DNA from: Bacillus pumilus
Lineage (GTDB): Bacteria > Bacillota > Bacilli > Bacillales > Bacillaceae
Direction: 5' to 3'
Length of the DNA stretch: 64,000 nucleotides
Assembly: GCF_003431975.1 (NCBI RefSeq)
Contig: NZ_CP027116.1
Coordinates: forward strand, 3,100,001-3,164,000
The position numbers and the translations under genes are program-made. Shown piece by piece: positions 34,871-43,700 of the stretch; the stretch's first letter is position 1; every line of letters begins with the position of its first letter. The notes beneath the pieces were generated by a model. That model was not told where the DNA came from, did no database searches, and saw nothing but the letters and a program-made list of their open reading frames with translations.

Positions 34871-35212
34871 CTACGTTATCATTTTTCGAAAAAAACCGTT
34901 TGTCAGCCAAAGCACAGCCTCTAGTCTTAGGAGTGCCCTGAATGATCCTTTTACCTTCACTTGTCCCCTACTGATTAACTGCTGTAAGGACATATCTCCA
35001 TCTAATAATTGTAGAATTTCTTTCCTCTCACCATAAAAAATGAGATCCGATAACTCAATTGCAGGTAGTTTCTTCACTTCACCAAGCTCATCCACAATCA
35101 ATGTACAAGAGTCAGTTTCCGCCTCAAATGTAATCTTCAAGGATGATGATGAGAGCAGCGGCTTTAACAATAATCGCTGCCCCGTGTTACCGTGGGCTTT
35201 CACATTTTCCAC
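34871..35212 (-). CDS. yusD: YusD, possible SCP2-like protein
   Basis: A 113-residue protein, identified mainly by position after metNPQ. The C-terminal part (LSDLIFYGERKEILQLLDGD, then LISRGQVKVKGSFRALLRLE) resembles the sterol-carrier-protein-2 fold, in which a G-x-V/I-K-x-x-G strand precedes the last helix. Ligand and role are unknown. The ATG follows GGAGG with short spacing. It is a single gene with no obvious partner. Confidence 0.6.
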   Translation of the reverse strand: MENVKAHGNTGQRLLLKPLLSSSSLKITFEAETDSCTLIVDELGEVKKLPAIELSDLIFYGERKEILQLLDGDMSLQQLISRGQVKVKGSFRALLRLEAVLWLTNGFFRKMIT

Positions 35213-35332
35213 ATGTATAACCTCCCTGTCATTTGGTTATACATAACATTTCTCTATAAACATTGGCTTGTCCTTTATAAATAGATCGACAAATTTTCAG
35301 ATGAATTGCTTGAAATATGACAAAAAACCGCT

Positions 35333-35635
35333 TTATTTAGCGGTTTCAATCATTTCATGAAGATATGGAACGGAGTGAAAGGCATAGCCTTTTTGCACCA
35401 GCTTCCCATCTTTAAACAGGAGAAAGCAGGGAACGCTTTCGATCTCAAAAGCCTTCGCAAAGCCTGGTGAGTAGTTTAAGTTATTTTCGTAAAATGGTAC
35501 ATCCGGCTGCATCGTATCTACAACAGCCAGCATTTTCTTTGCCAGCTGGCATGTTCCGCAAAACGGTGTATATAAGTATAAAAGAAATAAATCGTCCTCT
35601 ATTTCCTTGAATTCATGTTCTTCAATCTCTTTCAT
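35333..35635 (-). CDS. yusE: Thioredoxin-like protein YusE
   Basis: A 100-residue single-domain thioredoxin. The active site is TPFCGTCQLAKKML (CxxC with Gly-Thr), and the cis-proline region is IESVPCFLLFKDGK, with an extra Cys after the cis-Pro. Partner proteins are unknown. It is probably co-transcribed with yusF and yusG, as in B. subtilis. Its stop codon lies within the stem of its own terminator (AAACCGCT...AGCGGTTT with T-run on the - strand). Confidence 0.87.
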   Translation of the reverse strand: MKEIEEHEFKEIEDDLFLLYLYTPFCGTCQLAKKMLAVVDTMQPDVPFYENNLNYSPGFAKAFEIESVPCFLLFKDGKLVQKGYAFHSVPYLHEMIETAK

Positions 35636-35647
35636 ATACGTCCACCC

Positions 35648-35992
35648 TCATACATATTTCGAATGAACATCAATGTTTGCAGCTAATAGGATAGATGCAA
35701 TGTGGGCTGACGGTGAAGCGGCCACTTCGCGGTACGTTCTATCGACAAAAAGATGACGTGCTTCAGGGAATTCTTTCCGAAATTGCTTCCGCAGTTTGTC
35801 GCCTGCATCATCACTGTCTGCTAATATGTAAACGTCTTTCCCCAATAGTTCGTCCACAAGCTGATCCAGCTTCGAGGTGCTGATCGTGCCATTGGTGCAA
35901 ATGATGGTAACAGGTTCACTAATGACTTCTTTTAGCTTTTGTTTGTCTGTTTTACCTTCTACAATGATGACCTTTTCTATCTCGACATTCAT
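35648..35992 (-). CDS. yusF: Toprim-domain protein YusF
   Basis: A 114-residue protein made almost entirely of a toprim domain: VIIVEGKTDKQKL at the N-terminus supplies the conserved Glu, and VYILADSDDAGDKLRKQFR the DxD. Small toprim proteins of this kind are related to RNase M5 and primase folds; the substrate is not known. The ATG at 35992 has AGGTG six bases upstream. It is 12 bases before yusE, so the two are probably in one operon. Confidence 0.85.
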   Translation of the reverse strand: MNVEIEKVIIVEGKTDKQKLKEVISEPVTIICTNGTISTSKLDQLVDELLGKDVYILADSDDAGDKLRKQFRKEFPEARHLFVDRTYREVAASPSAHIASILLAANIDVHSKYV

Positions 35993-36122
35993 CACGATCA
36001 CCTGGCCCTTTTGACGTTGATTCACTTCTTCCTTAGATTACAATCTTTCATTCAGGTTGTAAAGATTGGACGTTTGGCACCAAAAAGACTGCAGCTTATG
36101 CTCACTGCAGCCTCATCTGTGA

Positions 36123-36359
36123 TTAGCACCAGCCATTTTCATCATCACAGTCTACATATTTTTCTGTCCCGTGGGTCAATGTATCCGTCAGACGATAAAA
36201 ACGATTTTGATCATAGGAATAACCTGATTTTAACTCATATTGGTTTTCACTAATCATCGTGCCAATCTCTTCATTTTGATGGTAAAGCACCATGCCGCTT
36301 TCTTTGAATCGTCCAGTGACATGATCTGTTATATCCACCTGTTCTTTTTGAAAAGACAA
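36123..36359 (-). CDS. yusG: YusG, DUF2553 protein
   Basis: A 78-residue protein starting at a TTG (SFQKEQVDITDHVTGRF) that has GGGGGG six bases upstream; this gives the length of B. subtilis YusG. The C-terminus has KYVDCDDENGWC with two cysteines. Function is unknown. The ribosome site is in the loop of a stem formed by the two arms at 36361-36368 and 36385-36392, which could limit translation or end gcvH transcripts. Confidence 0.75.
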   Translation of the reverse strand: MSFQKEQVDITDHVTGRFKESGMVLYHQNEEIGTMISENQYELKSGYSYDQNRFYRLTDTLTHGTEKYVDCDDENGWC

Positions 36360-36360
36360 A

Positions 36361-36392
36361 TTGGACACCCCCCATAAAGGTAGAGTGTCCAA
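36361..36392 (-). terminator. Hairpin between gcvH and yusG, loop contains the yusG ribosome site
   Basis: TTGGACAC at 36361-36368 pairs with GTGTCCAA at 36385-36392. On the - strand the stem is followed by TTTGTCTTTT, a modest terminator for gcvH. The G-run of the yusG ribosome site is in the loop. Confidence 0.65.
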
Positions 36393-36403
36393 TTTCACAT
36401 GAA

Positions 36404-36787
36404 TTAGTCTTCTTTTGTCATTTCTTCATATTGCTCAGCAGTCATCAAGTTCTCGATTTCAGATGCATCAGCTGGCTCTACGACGATCATCCATGCTTTT
36501 TCATATGGAGAGTCGTTGACGAATTCCGGGCTGTCATCCAGCTCATCGTTCACTTCGACGATTGTACCGTTGATCGGTGCGTAAAGTTCAGAAACTGTTT
36601 TCACTGATTCTACACTTCCGAAAGGCTCGTCCGCTGTGATTTTGTCTCCTACTTCAGGAAGCTCAACGAACACGATATCGCCTAGCTCAGATTGAGCAAA
36701 ATGCGTAATACCGATACGCACCTTATCTCCTTCTACTTTGACCCATTCATGTTCTTCTGAATAACGTAAATCTTTTGGTGTGCTCAT
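36404..36787 (-). CDS. gcvH: Glycine cleavage system H protein GcvH
   Basis: A 127-residue lipoyl carrier. The lipoylated lysine lies in [16 protein letters not shown] (~residue 63). GcvH shuttles the aminomethyl group between the P and T proteins, and in Bacillus it is also the octanoyl donor for lipoate assembly via LipL. It stands apart from the gcvT-PA-PB operon, as in B. subtilis. GGAGGGG precedes the ATG. Confidence 0.96.
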   Translation of the reverse strand: MSTPKDLRYSEEHEWVKVEGDKVRIGITHFAQSELGDIVFVELPEVGDKITADEPFGSVESVKTVSELYAPINGTIVEVNDELDDSPEFVNDSPYEKAWMIVVEPADASEIENLMTAEQYEEMTKED

Positions 36788-36853
36788 TCAATACCCCTCC
36801 AGTCTTTTCTTTCAATCTATATTGAAGATACCACAATCTGAATGAAAGTTACA

Positions 36854-37213
36854 TCATTTCCAGACGCTTTTAAATGTATCTTCATTAAATCCAACTGTGA
36901 CTCGTTTGCCATCTGTTGTAATCGGGCGCTTGATCAGCATTCCGTTAGATGCGAGTAATTCTAGCTGCTCGTCCTCTGACATTGCAGGAAGTTGATCTTT
37001 CAGCTGTAGCTCTCGGTATTTCTGTCCGCTTGTATTAAAGAACTTCTTCAGCTCTAAGCCGCTTTTTTCGTAAAGGGCTTTTAATGTTTCTTTATCAGGC
37101 GTCTCTTCGACGATATGTATGCTGTTGATGTCTTTATTGTGCTCTTCCAGCCATTTTTTTGCTTTTCGGCATGTACCGCAAGATGGGTATTCATAAAAAT
37201 CTAAAGCCACCAT
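36854..37213 (-). CDS. yusI: ArsC/Spx-family protein YusI
   Basis: A 119-residue thioredoxin-fold protein of the ArsC/Spx/MgsR family. It has YPSCGTCRKAKKWL near the N-terminus, with CxxC as in Spx, and MLIKRPITTDGKRVTVGF near the C-terminus. It lacks the known RNA-polymerase-contact signature that I could verify, so either a redox enzyme or an Spx-like regulator is possible. The ATG at 37213 follows GGAGG; the 12-codon extension upstream is not needed. Confidence 0.88.
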   Translation of the reverse strand: MVALDFYEYPSCGTCRKAKKWLEEHNKDINSIHIVEETPDKETLKALYEKSGLELKKFFNTSGQKYRELQLKDQLPAMSEDEQLELLASNGMLIKRPITTDGKRVTVGFNEDTFKSVWK

Positions 37214-37281
37214 TTTCACCTCCTGCAAATTGTGAGAACATTTTATCACAAAATATTTTAAAAACCTAAATGTATGCTTAT

Positions 37282-37312
37282 AAAAAGGTGCGGAGTGATA
37301 TCCGCACCTTTT
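37282..37312. terminator. Terminator at the end of the fad operon
   Basis: A-run plus AAGGTGCGGA (37285-37294) pairs with TCCGCACCTT (37301-37310) plus TT. It follows the fadE stop on the - strand. Confidence 0.85.
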
Positions 37313-37321
37313 AAGCCGTCC

Positions 37322-39103
37322 TTATACGGTATATTTCTCTGCTTCAAAGATTCGTTTCGCCACTTCGCGCTTTTTGGCGATGACATTGACTGGGGTGAAT
37401 CTTGTCAGCTTGCGAAGAGCTGAGAGGCTCATGCGGAGTGAGTCTCCTTCTTCCATCGCGATCAAGGATTCTTTTGCATGGGCTTCAATTTTTAAGAAGG
37501 CTTCCTGCGTGAAAATTTGTGTATAGGTCAGCTTTTGAGCGTTCTTTTCTTCTCCTGTTGCAGCAATTGCCTTTTCAGTACGCAGGATCGCCGATTCAGC
37601 AGCAAACAGTTCATTGATGATATCTGCGATGTTCACAAGAATTTCTTGCTCTTTGTCTAATGCTTTTCCATACTTCATCGCCGCCATTCCAGATACCATT
37701 AAGGCGATCTTTTTCGCATGGGCGAGTAAATATTTCTCTTGATCGAGCGGCTGATTCCCTGGCTCTTCCGGCATCATCATCATGAGCTCTTCCTGTAAGG
37801 TTTGCGCTTTTTGAAGCAGCGGAAGCTCACCTTTCATCGCTTTCTTCAGGAATGTGCCTGGCACAAGTAAGCGGTTGATTTCGTTTGTTCCTTCAAAAAT
37901 GCGGTTAATCCGTGAGTCACGATAGGCTCTTTCGACCTCATATTCCTGCATGAATCCATATCCTCCGTGGATCTGCACGCCTTCATCCGCAATATAATCT
38001 AATGTTTCGGAGCCAAGCACTTTGCAAAGAGAGCATTCAATCGCATATTCTGCAATGGACTGGGCAATTTGTTTGCCGTCTTTTTGCTCTTCTTCACTTA
38101 ATAGACCCATGCGCTGTTCAAATAATCCGACTGTGCGGTAAACAGCACTTTCCATCGCATAGAGCTTTGCCGACATGTTGGCTACTTTTTCACCAATTAA
38201 ACTAAATCGAGAAATTGGCGTTTGGAACTGCTTACGCTGGTTTGCATATTCTGCCGATAATTGAATGACACGTTTTGATGCACCAATTGTTCCGACAGCC
38301 AGTTTATAGCGTCCGATATTTAAAATGTTAAAGGCAATGACATGCCCTCTGCCAGCCTCACCTAGCAAATTCTCTTTCGGGACTTGAGCATCTTCAAGGA
38401 TTAATGTTCTCGTCGAGGAACCTTTAATGCCCATCTTTTTTTCTTCAGGTCCAGTTTTGACACCTGGAAAATCCTTTTCTACGATAAAAGCAGAGAAGTG
38501 TTCACCGTCAATCTTCGCATATACGACGAAGACATCGGCAAATGCGGAGTTTGTGATCCATTGTTTTTCCCCGTTGAGCACATAATGGGTTCCAGCTTCA
38601 TTTAAGACCGCAGTTGTCTTTGCTCCAAGGGCATCAGAGCCTGATCCTGGCTCAGTGAGGGCGTATGCCGCAATCGTTTCTCCCGAAGCGAGTCCAGGCA
38701 AGTACGTTTCCTTTTGCGCTTGATTTCCGAACAGCACGATAGGCAGAGATCCAATGCCGACATGGGCGCCATAGGAAAGTGAGAAGCTCCCTGCTCTTGA
38801 GAATTTCTCGGTAATAATGGCTGAACTGATTTTATCTAAACCGAGCCCGCCGAATTCTTCAGGCACGTCAGCCCCTAGCAGTCCAAGCTCTCCAGCCTTT
38901 TTGAGAAGCCTGACAGAATGCTCGAATTCATGATTTTCAATTTGATCGATATATGGAACAACGTCTTGTAAAATATAATCTTCTGTTGTCTTTCCAATCA
39001 TTTGATGCTCATCAGAGAAATCCTCTGGTGTAAAGATATGCTCGTAATTCGTCTCATCAATTAAGAAACTTCCACCCTTTTTTACATCTTCCATTGCTTT
39101 CAT
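37322..39103 (-). CDS. fadE: Acyl-CoA dehydrogenase FadE
   Basis: A 593-residue acyl-CoA dehydrogenase with C-terminal extension. FAD and substrate motifs include YALTEPGSGSDALGAKT (~150-166), ITNSAFADVFVVYAKIDG, and the C-terminal RIFEGTNEINRLLVPG block with the catalytic Glu of the long-chain type. It catalyses the first step of beta-oxidation. It is the last gene of fadN-fadA-fadE, 14 bases after fadA. Confidence 0.94.
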   Translation of the reverse strand: MKAMEDVKKGGSFLIDETNYEHIFTPEDFSDEHQMIGKTTEDYILQDVVPYIDQIENHEFEHSVRLLKKAGELGLLGADVPEEFGGLGLDKISSAIITEKFSRAGSFSLSYGAHVGIGSLPIVLFGNQAQKETYLPGLASGETIAAYALTEPGSGSDALGAKTTAVLNEAGTHYVLNGEKQWITNSAFADVFVVYAKIDGEHFSAFIVEKDFPGVKTGPEEKKMGIKGSSTRTLILEDAQVPKENLLGEAGRGHVIAFNILNIGRYKLAVGTIGASKRVIQLSAEYANQRKQFQTPISRFSLIGEKVANMSAKLYAMESAVYRTVGLFEQRMGLLSEEEQKDGKQIAQSIAEYAIECSLCKVLGSETLDYIADEGVQIHGGYGFMQEYEVERAYRDSRINRIFEGTNEINRLLVPGTFLKKAMKGELPLLQKAQTLQEELMMMMPEEPGNQPLDQEKYLLAHAKKIALMVSGMAAMKYGKALDKEQEILVNIADIINELFAAESAILRTEKAIAATGEEKNAQKLTYTQIFTQEAFLKIEAHAKESLIAMEEGDSLRMSLSALRKLTRFTPVNVIAKKREVAKRIFEAEKYTV

Positions 39104-39117
39104 CCTGATTTCCCCCT

Positions 39118-40293
39118 TTAGATCAATTCAAAAATTCCTGCTGCTCCCATGCCCCCACCGATACACATTGTGACAATGCCAAATTGCTCGTTTCGCCGCT
39201 TCATTTCATGAATGAGTGACAGCGTAAGCTTCGTGCCTGTACAGCCGAGCGGATGTCCTAGCGCGATTGCCCCGCCATTGACATTCACTTTCTCTTCATC
39301 GATTCCTAAATGACGAATGACTTGAATGGCCTGAGAGGCAAATGCTTCGTTTAATTCAAACAGCCCAATATCCTTCAGCTCAAGCCCAGCAATTTTCAGC
39401 GCACGCGGAATGGCTTCAATCGGTCCGATTCCCATCACCTCAGGCGGTACGCCGCCAACAGCAAACGCCCGGAATTTAGCAAGCGGCTGAAGAGAAAGTG
39501 AGGATGCTTTCTCACGATCCATCATCATCACACACGCAGCGCCGTCACTTGTTTGAGAAGAGTTTCCTGCGGTTACCGTGCCTTTTGTTGAGAAAGCCGG
39601 GCGCAAAGTGGAAAGAATCTCCTCCGTTGTCCCTGCCCTCACACCTTCATCCTGCGAGAACGTGAATTGATGTTCTTCTAACTGATATTGCTCCCCTACC
39701 CGCCGCTCTGTTACATCAACGGATACAATTTCATCTGAAAATTTCCCTTCCTGCAATGCTTTGGCTGCCTTTTGATGACTTCTTACCGCAAAGGCGTCCT
39801 GATCTTGACGTGTGACCTGATACTTTTGCGCCACTTGCTCTGCCGTGTGTCCCATGCTCATATAGTATTCAGGCGCTCGTTCTGCCAAATGAGCATTCGG
39901 ACGAATGGAATGACCCATCATCGGCACCTGTGACATCGATTCGACTCCTCCGGCTAAAATCGTTTCTGCCTGACCGAGCATGATCCGTTCACCTGCATAA
40001 GCAATGGACTGAAGACCAGATGAGCAGTAGCGGTTAATGGTGATGGCAGGTACTGTATACGGAAGCCCAGCTAACGCTCCAATATTCCGAGCCACATTTA
40101 ACCCCTGCTCTGCTTCTGGTGTTGCACATCCGATGATCAAATCATCTATCTGTCCATCATAATCACCGGCACGCTTTAATGTTTCTTTTACACACAACGC
40201 GCCCATATCATCAGGCCGAACATGCTTTAACGATCCTTTTTTTGCCTTCCCTACTGGTGTTCTCGCGCCAGCGACAATGACTGCTTCTCTCAT
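39118..40293 (-). CDS. fadA: Acetyl-CoA acyltransferase (3-ketoacyl-CoA thiolase) FadA
   Basis: A 391-residue thiolase. The nucleophilic cysteine is in INRYCSSGLQSIA (~residue 91), the catalytic His in NVNGGAIALGHPLGCTG (~349) and the second Cys in IVTMCIGGGMGAAG (~379). It cleaves 3-ketoacyl-CoA in the last step of beta-oxidation. GGGGGAG precedes the ATG and the gene is 12 bases after fadN. Confidence 0.95.
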   Translation of the reverse strand: MREAVIVAGARTPVGKAKKGSLKHVRPDDMGALCVKETLKRAGDYDGQIDDLIIGCATPEAEQGLNVARNIGALAGLPYTVPAITINRYCSSGLQSIAYAGERIMLGQAETILAGGVESMSQVPMMGHSIRPNAHLAERAPEYYMSMGHTAEQVAQKYQVTRQDQDAFAVRSHQKAAKALQEGKFSDEIVSVDVTERRVGEQYQLEEHQFTFSQDEGVRAGTTEEILSTLRPAFSTKGTVTAGNSSQTSDGAACVMMMDREKASSLSLQPLAKFRAFAVGGVPPEVMGIGPIEAIPRALKIAGLELKDIGLFELNEAFASQAIQVIRHLGIDEEKVNVNGGAIALGHPLGCTGTKLTLSLIHEMKRRNEQFGIVTMCIGGGMGAAGIFELI

Positions 40294-40305
40294 TTTGACT
40301 CCCCC

Positions 40306-42693
40306 TTAGTTACGTAAAGGTTTTCCTTTGACGAGCATATGCTGCATACGTGCCTGTGATTTCACTTCTCCTACAAGACTTAAAAAGGCTTCTCTTTCAA
40401 GCTCTAATAAGTATTGCTCCTCTACCTCTGTTCCAAATGGCAGTTTTCCGCCGGAAATGACATGGGCTAATTTTTTGACAATGGTCATGTCATGCTCTGA
40501 AATGTATCCAGACAGTCTCATATTTTCAGCAGCCAATATCATCGCCGCATACCCTGTTTCTCCCATGACGGGCACCTTTTGCTTGAGCGGTGCACGATAG
40601 CCCGCTTCATCAAGAGAGAGCACCAGTTGTTTTGCATCATAGATTAGGTGGTCTCCGTTCATGCTAATTCGATCACTCACGCCGAGCATATTCATATCTC
40701 GCGCTTCCTCAGCCGAAGTGGATACTTTAGCCATTGCAATCGTTTCAAATGTTTTCAGCGTGGCATCTTGAATAGCGGTCTCTGACGGCTTAGCTGATCC
40801 TTGCAGATGCCGAAGATATAATTCTTTGTTCCCACCGCCGCCTGGAATCAGTCCAACTCCCGCTTCGACAAGACCCATGTATGTTTCACTCGACGCCTGA
40901 ATAGCTGCTGCCGGCAGACAAACCTCTGTTCCCCCTCCAAGTGTCATACCAAACGGTGCAGCAACGACTGGACGGTCGCTATATTTCACCTTCATCATCG
41001 CCTGCTGGAAGCGGCGGATCACAAAGTCAATTTCAAAGAAATTATCATCCTGAGCCTCCATTAAAATAAGAGCAAGGTTGGCACCAACACAAAAGTTCTT
41101 CCCTTGGTTTCCGATGACAAGCCCTCTATAATTTTGTTCCACCTCATCAACAGCACGATTGATCATATCAATGACATCTAGTCCAATGGCATTGCTTTTA
41201 GAGTGAAATTCGAGCAAGGCGACATCATCCCCAATATCGATCAAGCTCGCACCAGAATTTTTAAAAATCACGCCCTGCTTCTTTTTCAACTTCGATAAAG
41301 ATATATTCTTTTCGTTCCCTTTTTCCTGTTCATAAGCCCCATTTTGATAAAATGACCGCTCACCATCAGCATTCTCTTGATAGAATGTGTCGTGTCCTTC
41401 TGACAGCATATCTTTCACCCACTGCGGGATGAGGTGACCTTCTGCTTCCATACGCTCGGCTGCTTTCTTTACACCAATTGCATCCCACAGCTCGAATGGA
41501 CCGTGCTGCCAGCCAAATCCCCATTTCATGGCGTTATCGATGGACTGAATATCATCCGCAATTTCGCCTTTTAATTGAGCCGAATAAAGGAGCACAGGTG
41601 CCGTCATGTTCCATAGTAATTGTCCTGCACGACCATCTTGATAAATAAGCGCTTTCAATTTCGCTTTCGTTCCCTTTTGCTGCTTCACCATCTCAATGCC
41701 TGGATCTTTCAGCTTCGTTCGTTCTCCATACGTGAGCGTGACAGGATCTAGCTCTAAAATGACCTTCCCATTTTTTTGATAAAACCCTTGCCCTGCCTTG
41801 CTGCCAATCCACCCTTTTTCGAGCATTCTTTCAATAAATTCAGGCAGCTGGAATATATCTTTTTCCTTTCCTTCTACTTGGTCATATACGTTCCGGGCTA
41901 CATGGGAAAACGTGTCAAGCCCTACGACATCAAGTGTACGGAAGGTCGCGCTTTTCGGTCTTCCAATGAGGGGTCCTGTGACCGAATCCACTTCTCCAAT
42001 GGTGTATTTGTTTTCAAGCATTTCACGCACTGTCACAAGGAGTCCATAAGTACCAATACGATTGGCAATAAAGTTCGGCGTATCTTTCGCTTCAACGACG
42101 CCTTTACCAAGTACATCCTCGCCAAACGTTTTCATAAAGTGAATGACTTCTGGATCTGTTTGTTGAATAGGAATGATTTCTAAAAGCTTTAAATAACGAG
42201 CTGGGTTAAAAAAATGTGTGCCTAAAAAGTGGCGTTTAAAATCCTCTGATCGGCCTTCTGCCATTTTTTCAACCGAAATACCGGATGTATTGCTTGATAC
42301 GATACTGCCTTTTTTGCGGTGTTCGTCGATGAGAGAGAATACGTGCCTTTTGATGCTGAGCTTTTCAGTGACGACTTCAATGATCCAGTCAGCATCATGT
42401 AATAAGGATAGGTGATCTGTGAGATTTCCCGGTGTGATGTATGATAGGTTTTTTGCTGAAGTAAGAGGTGCTGGCTTTTGCTTTAATAATTTTTTCAACG
42501 CTTCTTGACTTAATCTATTCCGAACACTAGGGTGATCAAGCGTTCGCTTTTTTGCCGTTTCTTCCTTTGTCAGTTCGTTTGGCACAATATCTAGCAATGT
42601 TACTGGTATCCCGATATTGGCTAGATGCGCAGCAATGCCTGAGCCCATGACACCTGAACCAATGACAGCCGCCTTGCGAATATGTTTGCCCAT
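40306..42693 (-). CDS. fadN: 3-hydroxyacyl-CoA dehydrogenase / enoyl-CoA hydratase FadN
   Basis: A 795-residue bifunctional enzyme. The NAD-binding motif KAAVIGSGVMGSGIAAHLAN starts at residue 6, with GTHFFNPARYLKLLEIIP as the catalytic dehydrogenase segment. An enoyl-CoA hydratase/isomerase domain (residues ~490-700) has YRGLVIGNQGKNFCVGANL and VEAGVGLIPGGGGNKELYLR. It is the first gene of fadNAE. The ATG at 42693 follows GGGGG; longer in-frame starts would cross the FadR site. Confidence 0.94.
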   Translation of the reverse strand: MGKHIRKAAVIGSGVMGSGIAAHLANIGIPVTLLDIVPNELTKEETAKKRTLDHPSVRNRLSQEALKKLLKQKPAPLTSAKNLSYITPGNLTDHLSLLHDADWIIEVVTEKLSIKRHVFSLIDEHRKKGSIVSSNTSGISVEKMAEGRSEDFKRHFLGTHFFNPARYLKLLEIIPIQQTDPEVIHFMKTFGEDVLGKGVVEAKDTPNFIANRIGTYGLLVTVREMLENKYTIGEVDSVTGPLIGRPKSATFRTLDVVGLDTFSHVARNVYDQVEGKEKDIFQLPEFIERMLEKGWIGSKAGQGFYQKNGKVILELDPVTLTYGERTKLKDPGIEMVKQQKGTKAKLKALIYQDGRAGQLLWNMTAPVLLYSAQLKGEIADDIQSIDNAMKWGFGWQHGPFELWDAIGVKKAAERMEAEGHLIPQWVKDMLSEGHDTFYQENADGERSFYQNGAYEQEKGNEKNISLSKLKKKQGVIFKNSGASLIDIGDDVALLEFHSKSNAIGLDVIDMINRAVDEVEQNYRGLVIGNQGKNFCVGANLALILMEAQDDNFFEIDFVIRRFQQAMMKVKYSDRPVVAAPFGMTLGGGTEVCLPAAAIQASSETYMGLVEAGVGLIPGGGGNKELYLRHLQGSAKPSETAIQDATLKTFETIAMAKVSTSAEEARDMNMLGVSDRISMNGDHLIYDAKQLVLSLDEAGYRAPLKQKVPVMGETGYAAMILAAENMRLSGYISEHDMTIVKKLAHVISGGKLPFGTEVEEQYLLELEREAFLSLVGEVKSQARMQHMLVKGKPLRN

Positions 42694-42713
42694 AAATATC
42701 CCCCTAAACATTT

Positions 42714-42731
42714 TGAATGAACAGTCATTCA
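42714..42731 (-). promoter_or_regulatory. FadR operator in front of fadN
   Basis: TGAATGAACAGTCATTCA has the 7-4-7 pattern of the B. subtilis FadR box TGAATGA-NTAN-TCATTCA with perfect 7-bp arms. It lies 21 bases before the fadN start. A TTGAAC-N17-TAAGAT promoter candidate lies about 40 bases upstream, so FadR may act as a roadblock; a closer promoter is also possible. Long-chain acyl-CoA should relieve repression. Confidence 0.88.
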
Positions 42732-42891
42732 TTTTTTGTCCAAAAAAAAGCAATGCCTCTTTCTTTATCTTAAAAGATTTTACGAAACAGTTCAATAGCG
42801 GATTTGAAAAATTTACACATTCTCATGTGCTTCCTTTGCGGCGTATGAATTAAAGATGAGAGGGAATTGTAAGAATGGAGGTGATGTCCAC

Positions 42892-43029
42892 ATGTCTCGT
42901 TTGAAGAAAAATCCATCGAAAGCAGGCGTAAGTGCTGCAAGTGTGAAAGGAAACGCAGGTCCATCACAAGAAGCTGACCTAGGTGGGAAAAAGACCAGTC
43001 AAAATCAGCAATATAAAAAGAATCAGTAA
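42892..43029 (+). CDS. yuzL: Small basic protein YuzL
   Basis: A 45-residue polar, basic protein: MSRLKKNPSKAGVSAASVKG, then a Gly/Ser/Gln-rich, lysine-ended tail. It belongs to the small YuzL family of Bacillus, which has SASP-like composition; function is unknown. GGAGGTGATG is eight bases before the ATG. It is followed after 29 bases by coat-protein-like genes, so it may share their sporulation-time expression. Confidence 0.8.
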   Translation: MSRLKKNPSKAGVSAASVKGNAGPSQEADLGGKKTSQNQQYKKNQ

Positions 43030-43058
43030 GGAAACAAAATCGTAAGGAGGAACTTATC

Positions 43059-43307
43059 TTGAACAATCAGCAAATGAATATGCCCCCTCAAGTCATTTCA
43101 GTGAAGGATTCCTTGTACTTAGAGGATATGCTGAATTGGAACTTGATCGCGATGAAAAAGGCTCATTTTATGGCCGAGCATTGCCAGGACCAAACATTGA
43201 AACAAGAATTAAACCAAGTGGGCCAAATGCACCATCAGCATTACACACAAATTCTTCAGCATTTAGGCAGCTCAGGACAAGGCCAGTCTACTGGCTTTAT
43301 GCAATAG
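43059..43307 (+). CDS. Small CotF-like protein
   Basis: An 82-residue helical, glutamine- and histidine-rich protein. The segment VKDSLYLEDMLNWNLIAMKK is typical of the DUF2383/CotF-like helical bundle found in spore coat proteins (LYDWNLxxxKK). The TTG start at 43059 has AAGGAGG eight bases upstream. It lies 11 bases before the next coat-type gene and probably works with it as the N-terminal half of a CotF-like pair. Confidence 0.7.
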   Translation: MNNQQMNMPPQVISVKDSLYLEDMLNWNLIAMKKAHFMAEHCQDQTLKQELNQVGQMHHQHYTQILQHLGSSGQGQSTGFMQ

Positions 43308-43318
43308 GAGGAAAAAAC

Positions 43319-43666
43319 ATGGAACAACAAAACCAACAAAAAATCGGGAATCCACAAACTCCGGTTCCTACGACAACAAACATGAATGATCGTGATTTTA
43401 TCACAGATCTCTTGTCGACTGAAAAATATATGACAAGCGGATACAACACAGCGCTCAATGAATTCAGTCATGAATCTCTTTATCAGGATATTCAGCGAAT
43501 TGCGCTAGAAACTCAGAAAACACAAAGACATCTATATGATGTCATGTTCCGATATGGCTGGTATTCTGTTGAAGCTGCCGAGCAGCAAAAGCTCCAGCAG
43601 GCACACCAGAAATTCCAGCAAACACTGACAGACCAATCTCCATACGGACCATCACAGATGTCATAA
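43319..43666 (+). CDS. yusN: CotF-family spore coat protein YusN
   Basis: A 115-residue protein of the CotF family. DRDFITDLLSTEKYMTSGYN and HLYDVMFRYGWYSVEAAEQQ are the family's diagnostic helices. CotF-type proteins are found in the spore coat and are made in the mother cell. TAGGAGG precedes the ATG at 43319; a longer frame upstream overlaps the preceding gene in another frame and is not coding. Confidence 0.83.
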   Translation: MEQQNQQKIGNPQTPVPTTTNMNDRDFITDLLSTEKYMTSGYNTALNEFSHESLYQDIQRIALETQKTQRHLYDVMFRYGWYSVEAAEQQKLQQAHQKFQQTLTDQSPYGPSQMS

Positions 43667-43668
43667 AG

Positions 43669-43700
43669 AAAAACTGCCGGTCTGGAGCTGGCAGTTTTTT
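43669..43700. terminator. Bidirectional terminator between yusN and yusU
   Basis: AAAACTGCC at 43670-43678 pairs with GGCAGTTTT at 43690-43698, with A- and T-runs on both sides, between convergent genes. Confidence 0.88.

Noticed and set aside
42841..42891. SigG or SigK promoter in front of yuzL
   Set aside because: GTATGAATTA resembles part of a forespore -10, but no convincing -35 at the right spacing was found.
43136..43318. N-terminal extension of yusN
   Set aside because: It would overlap the preceding CotF-like gene in another frame, and the ATG at 43319 has a strong ribosome site.
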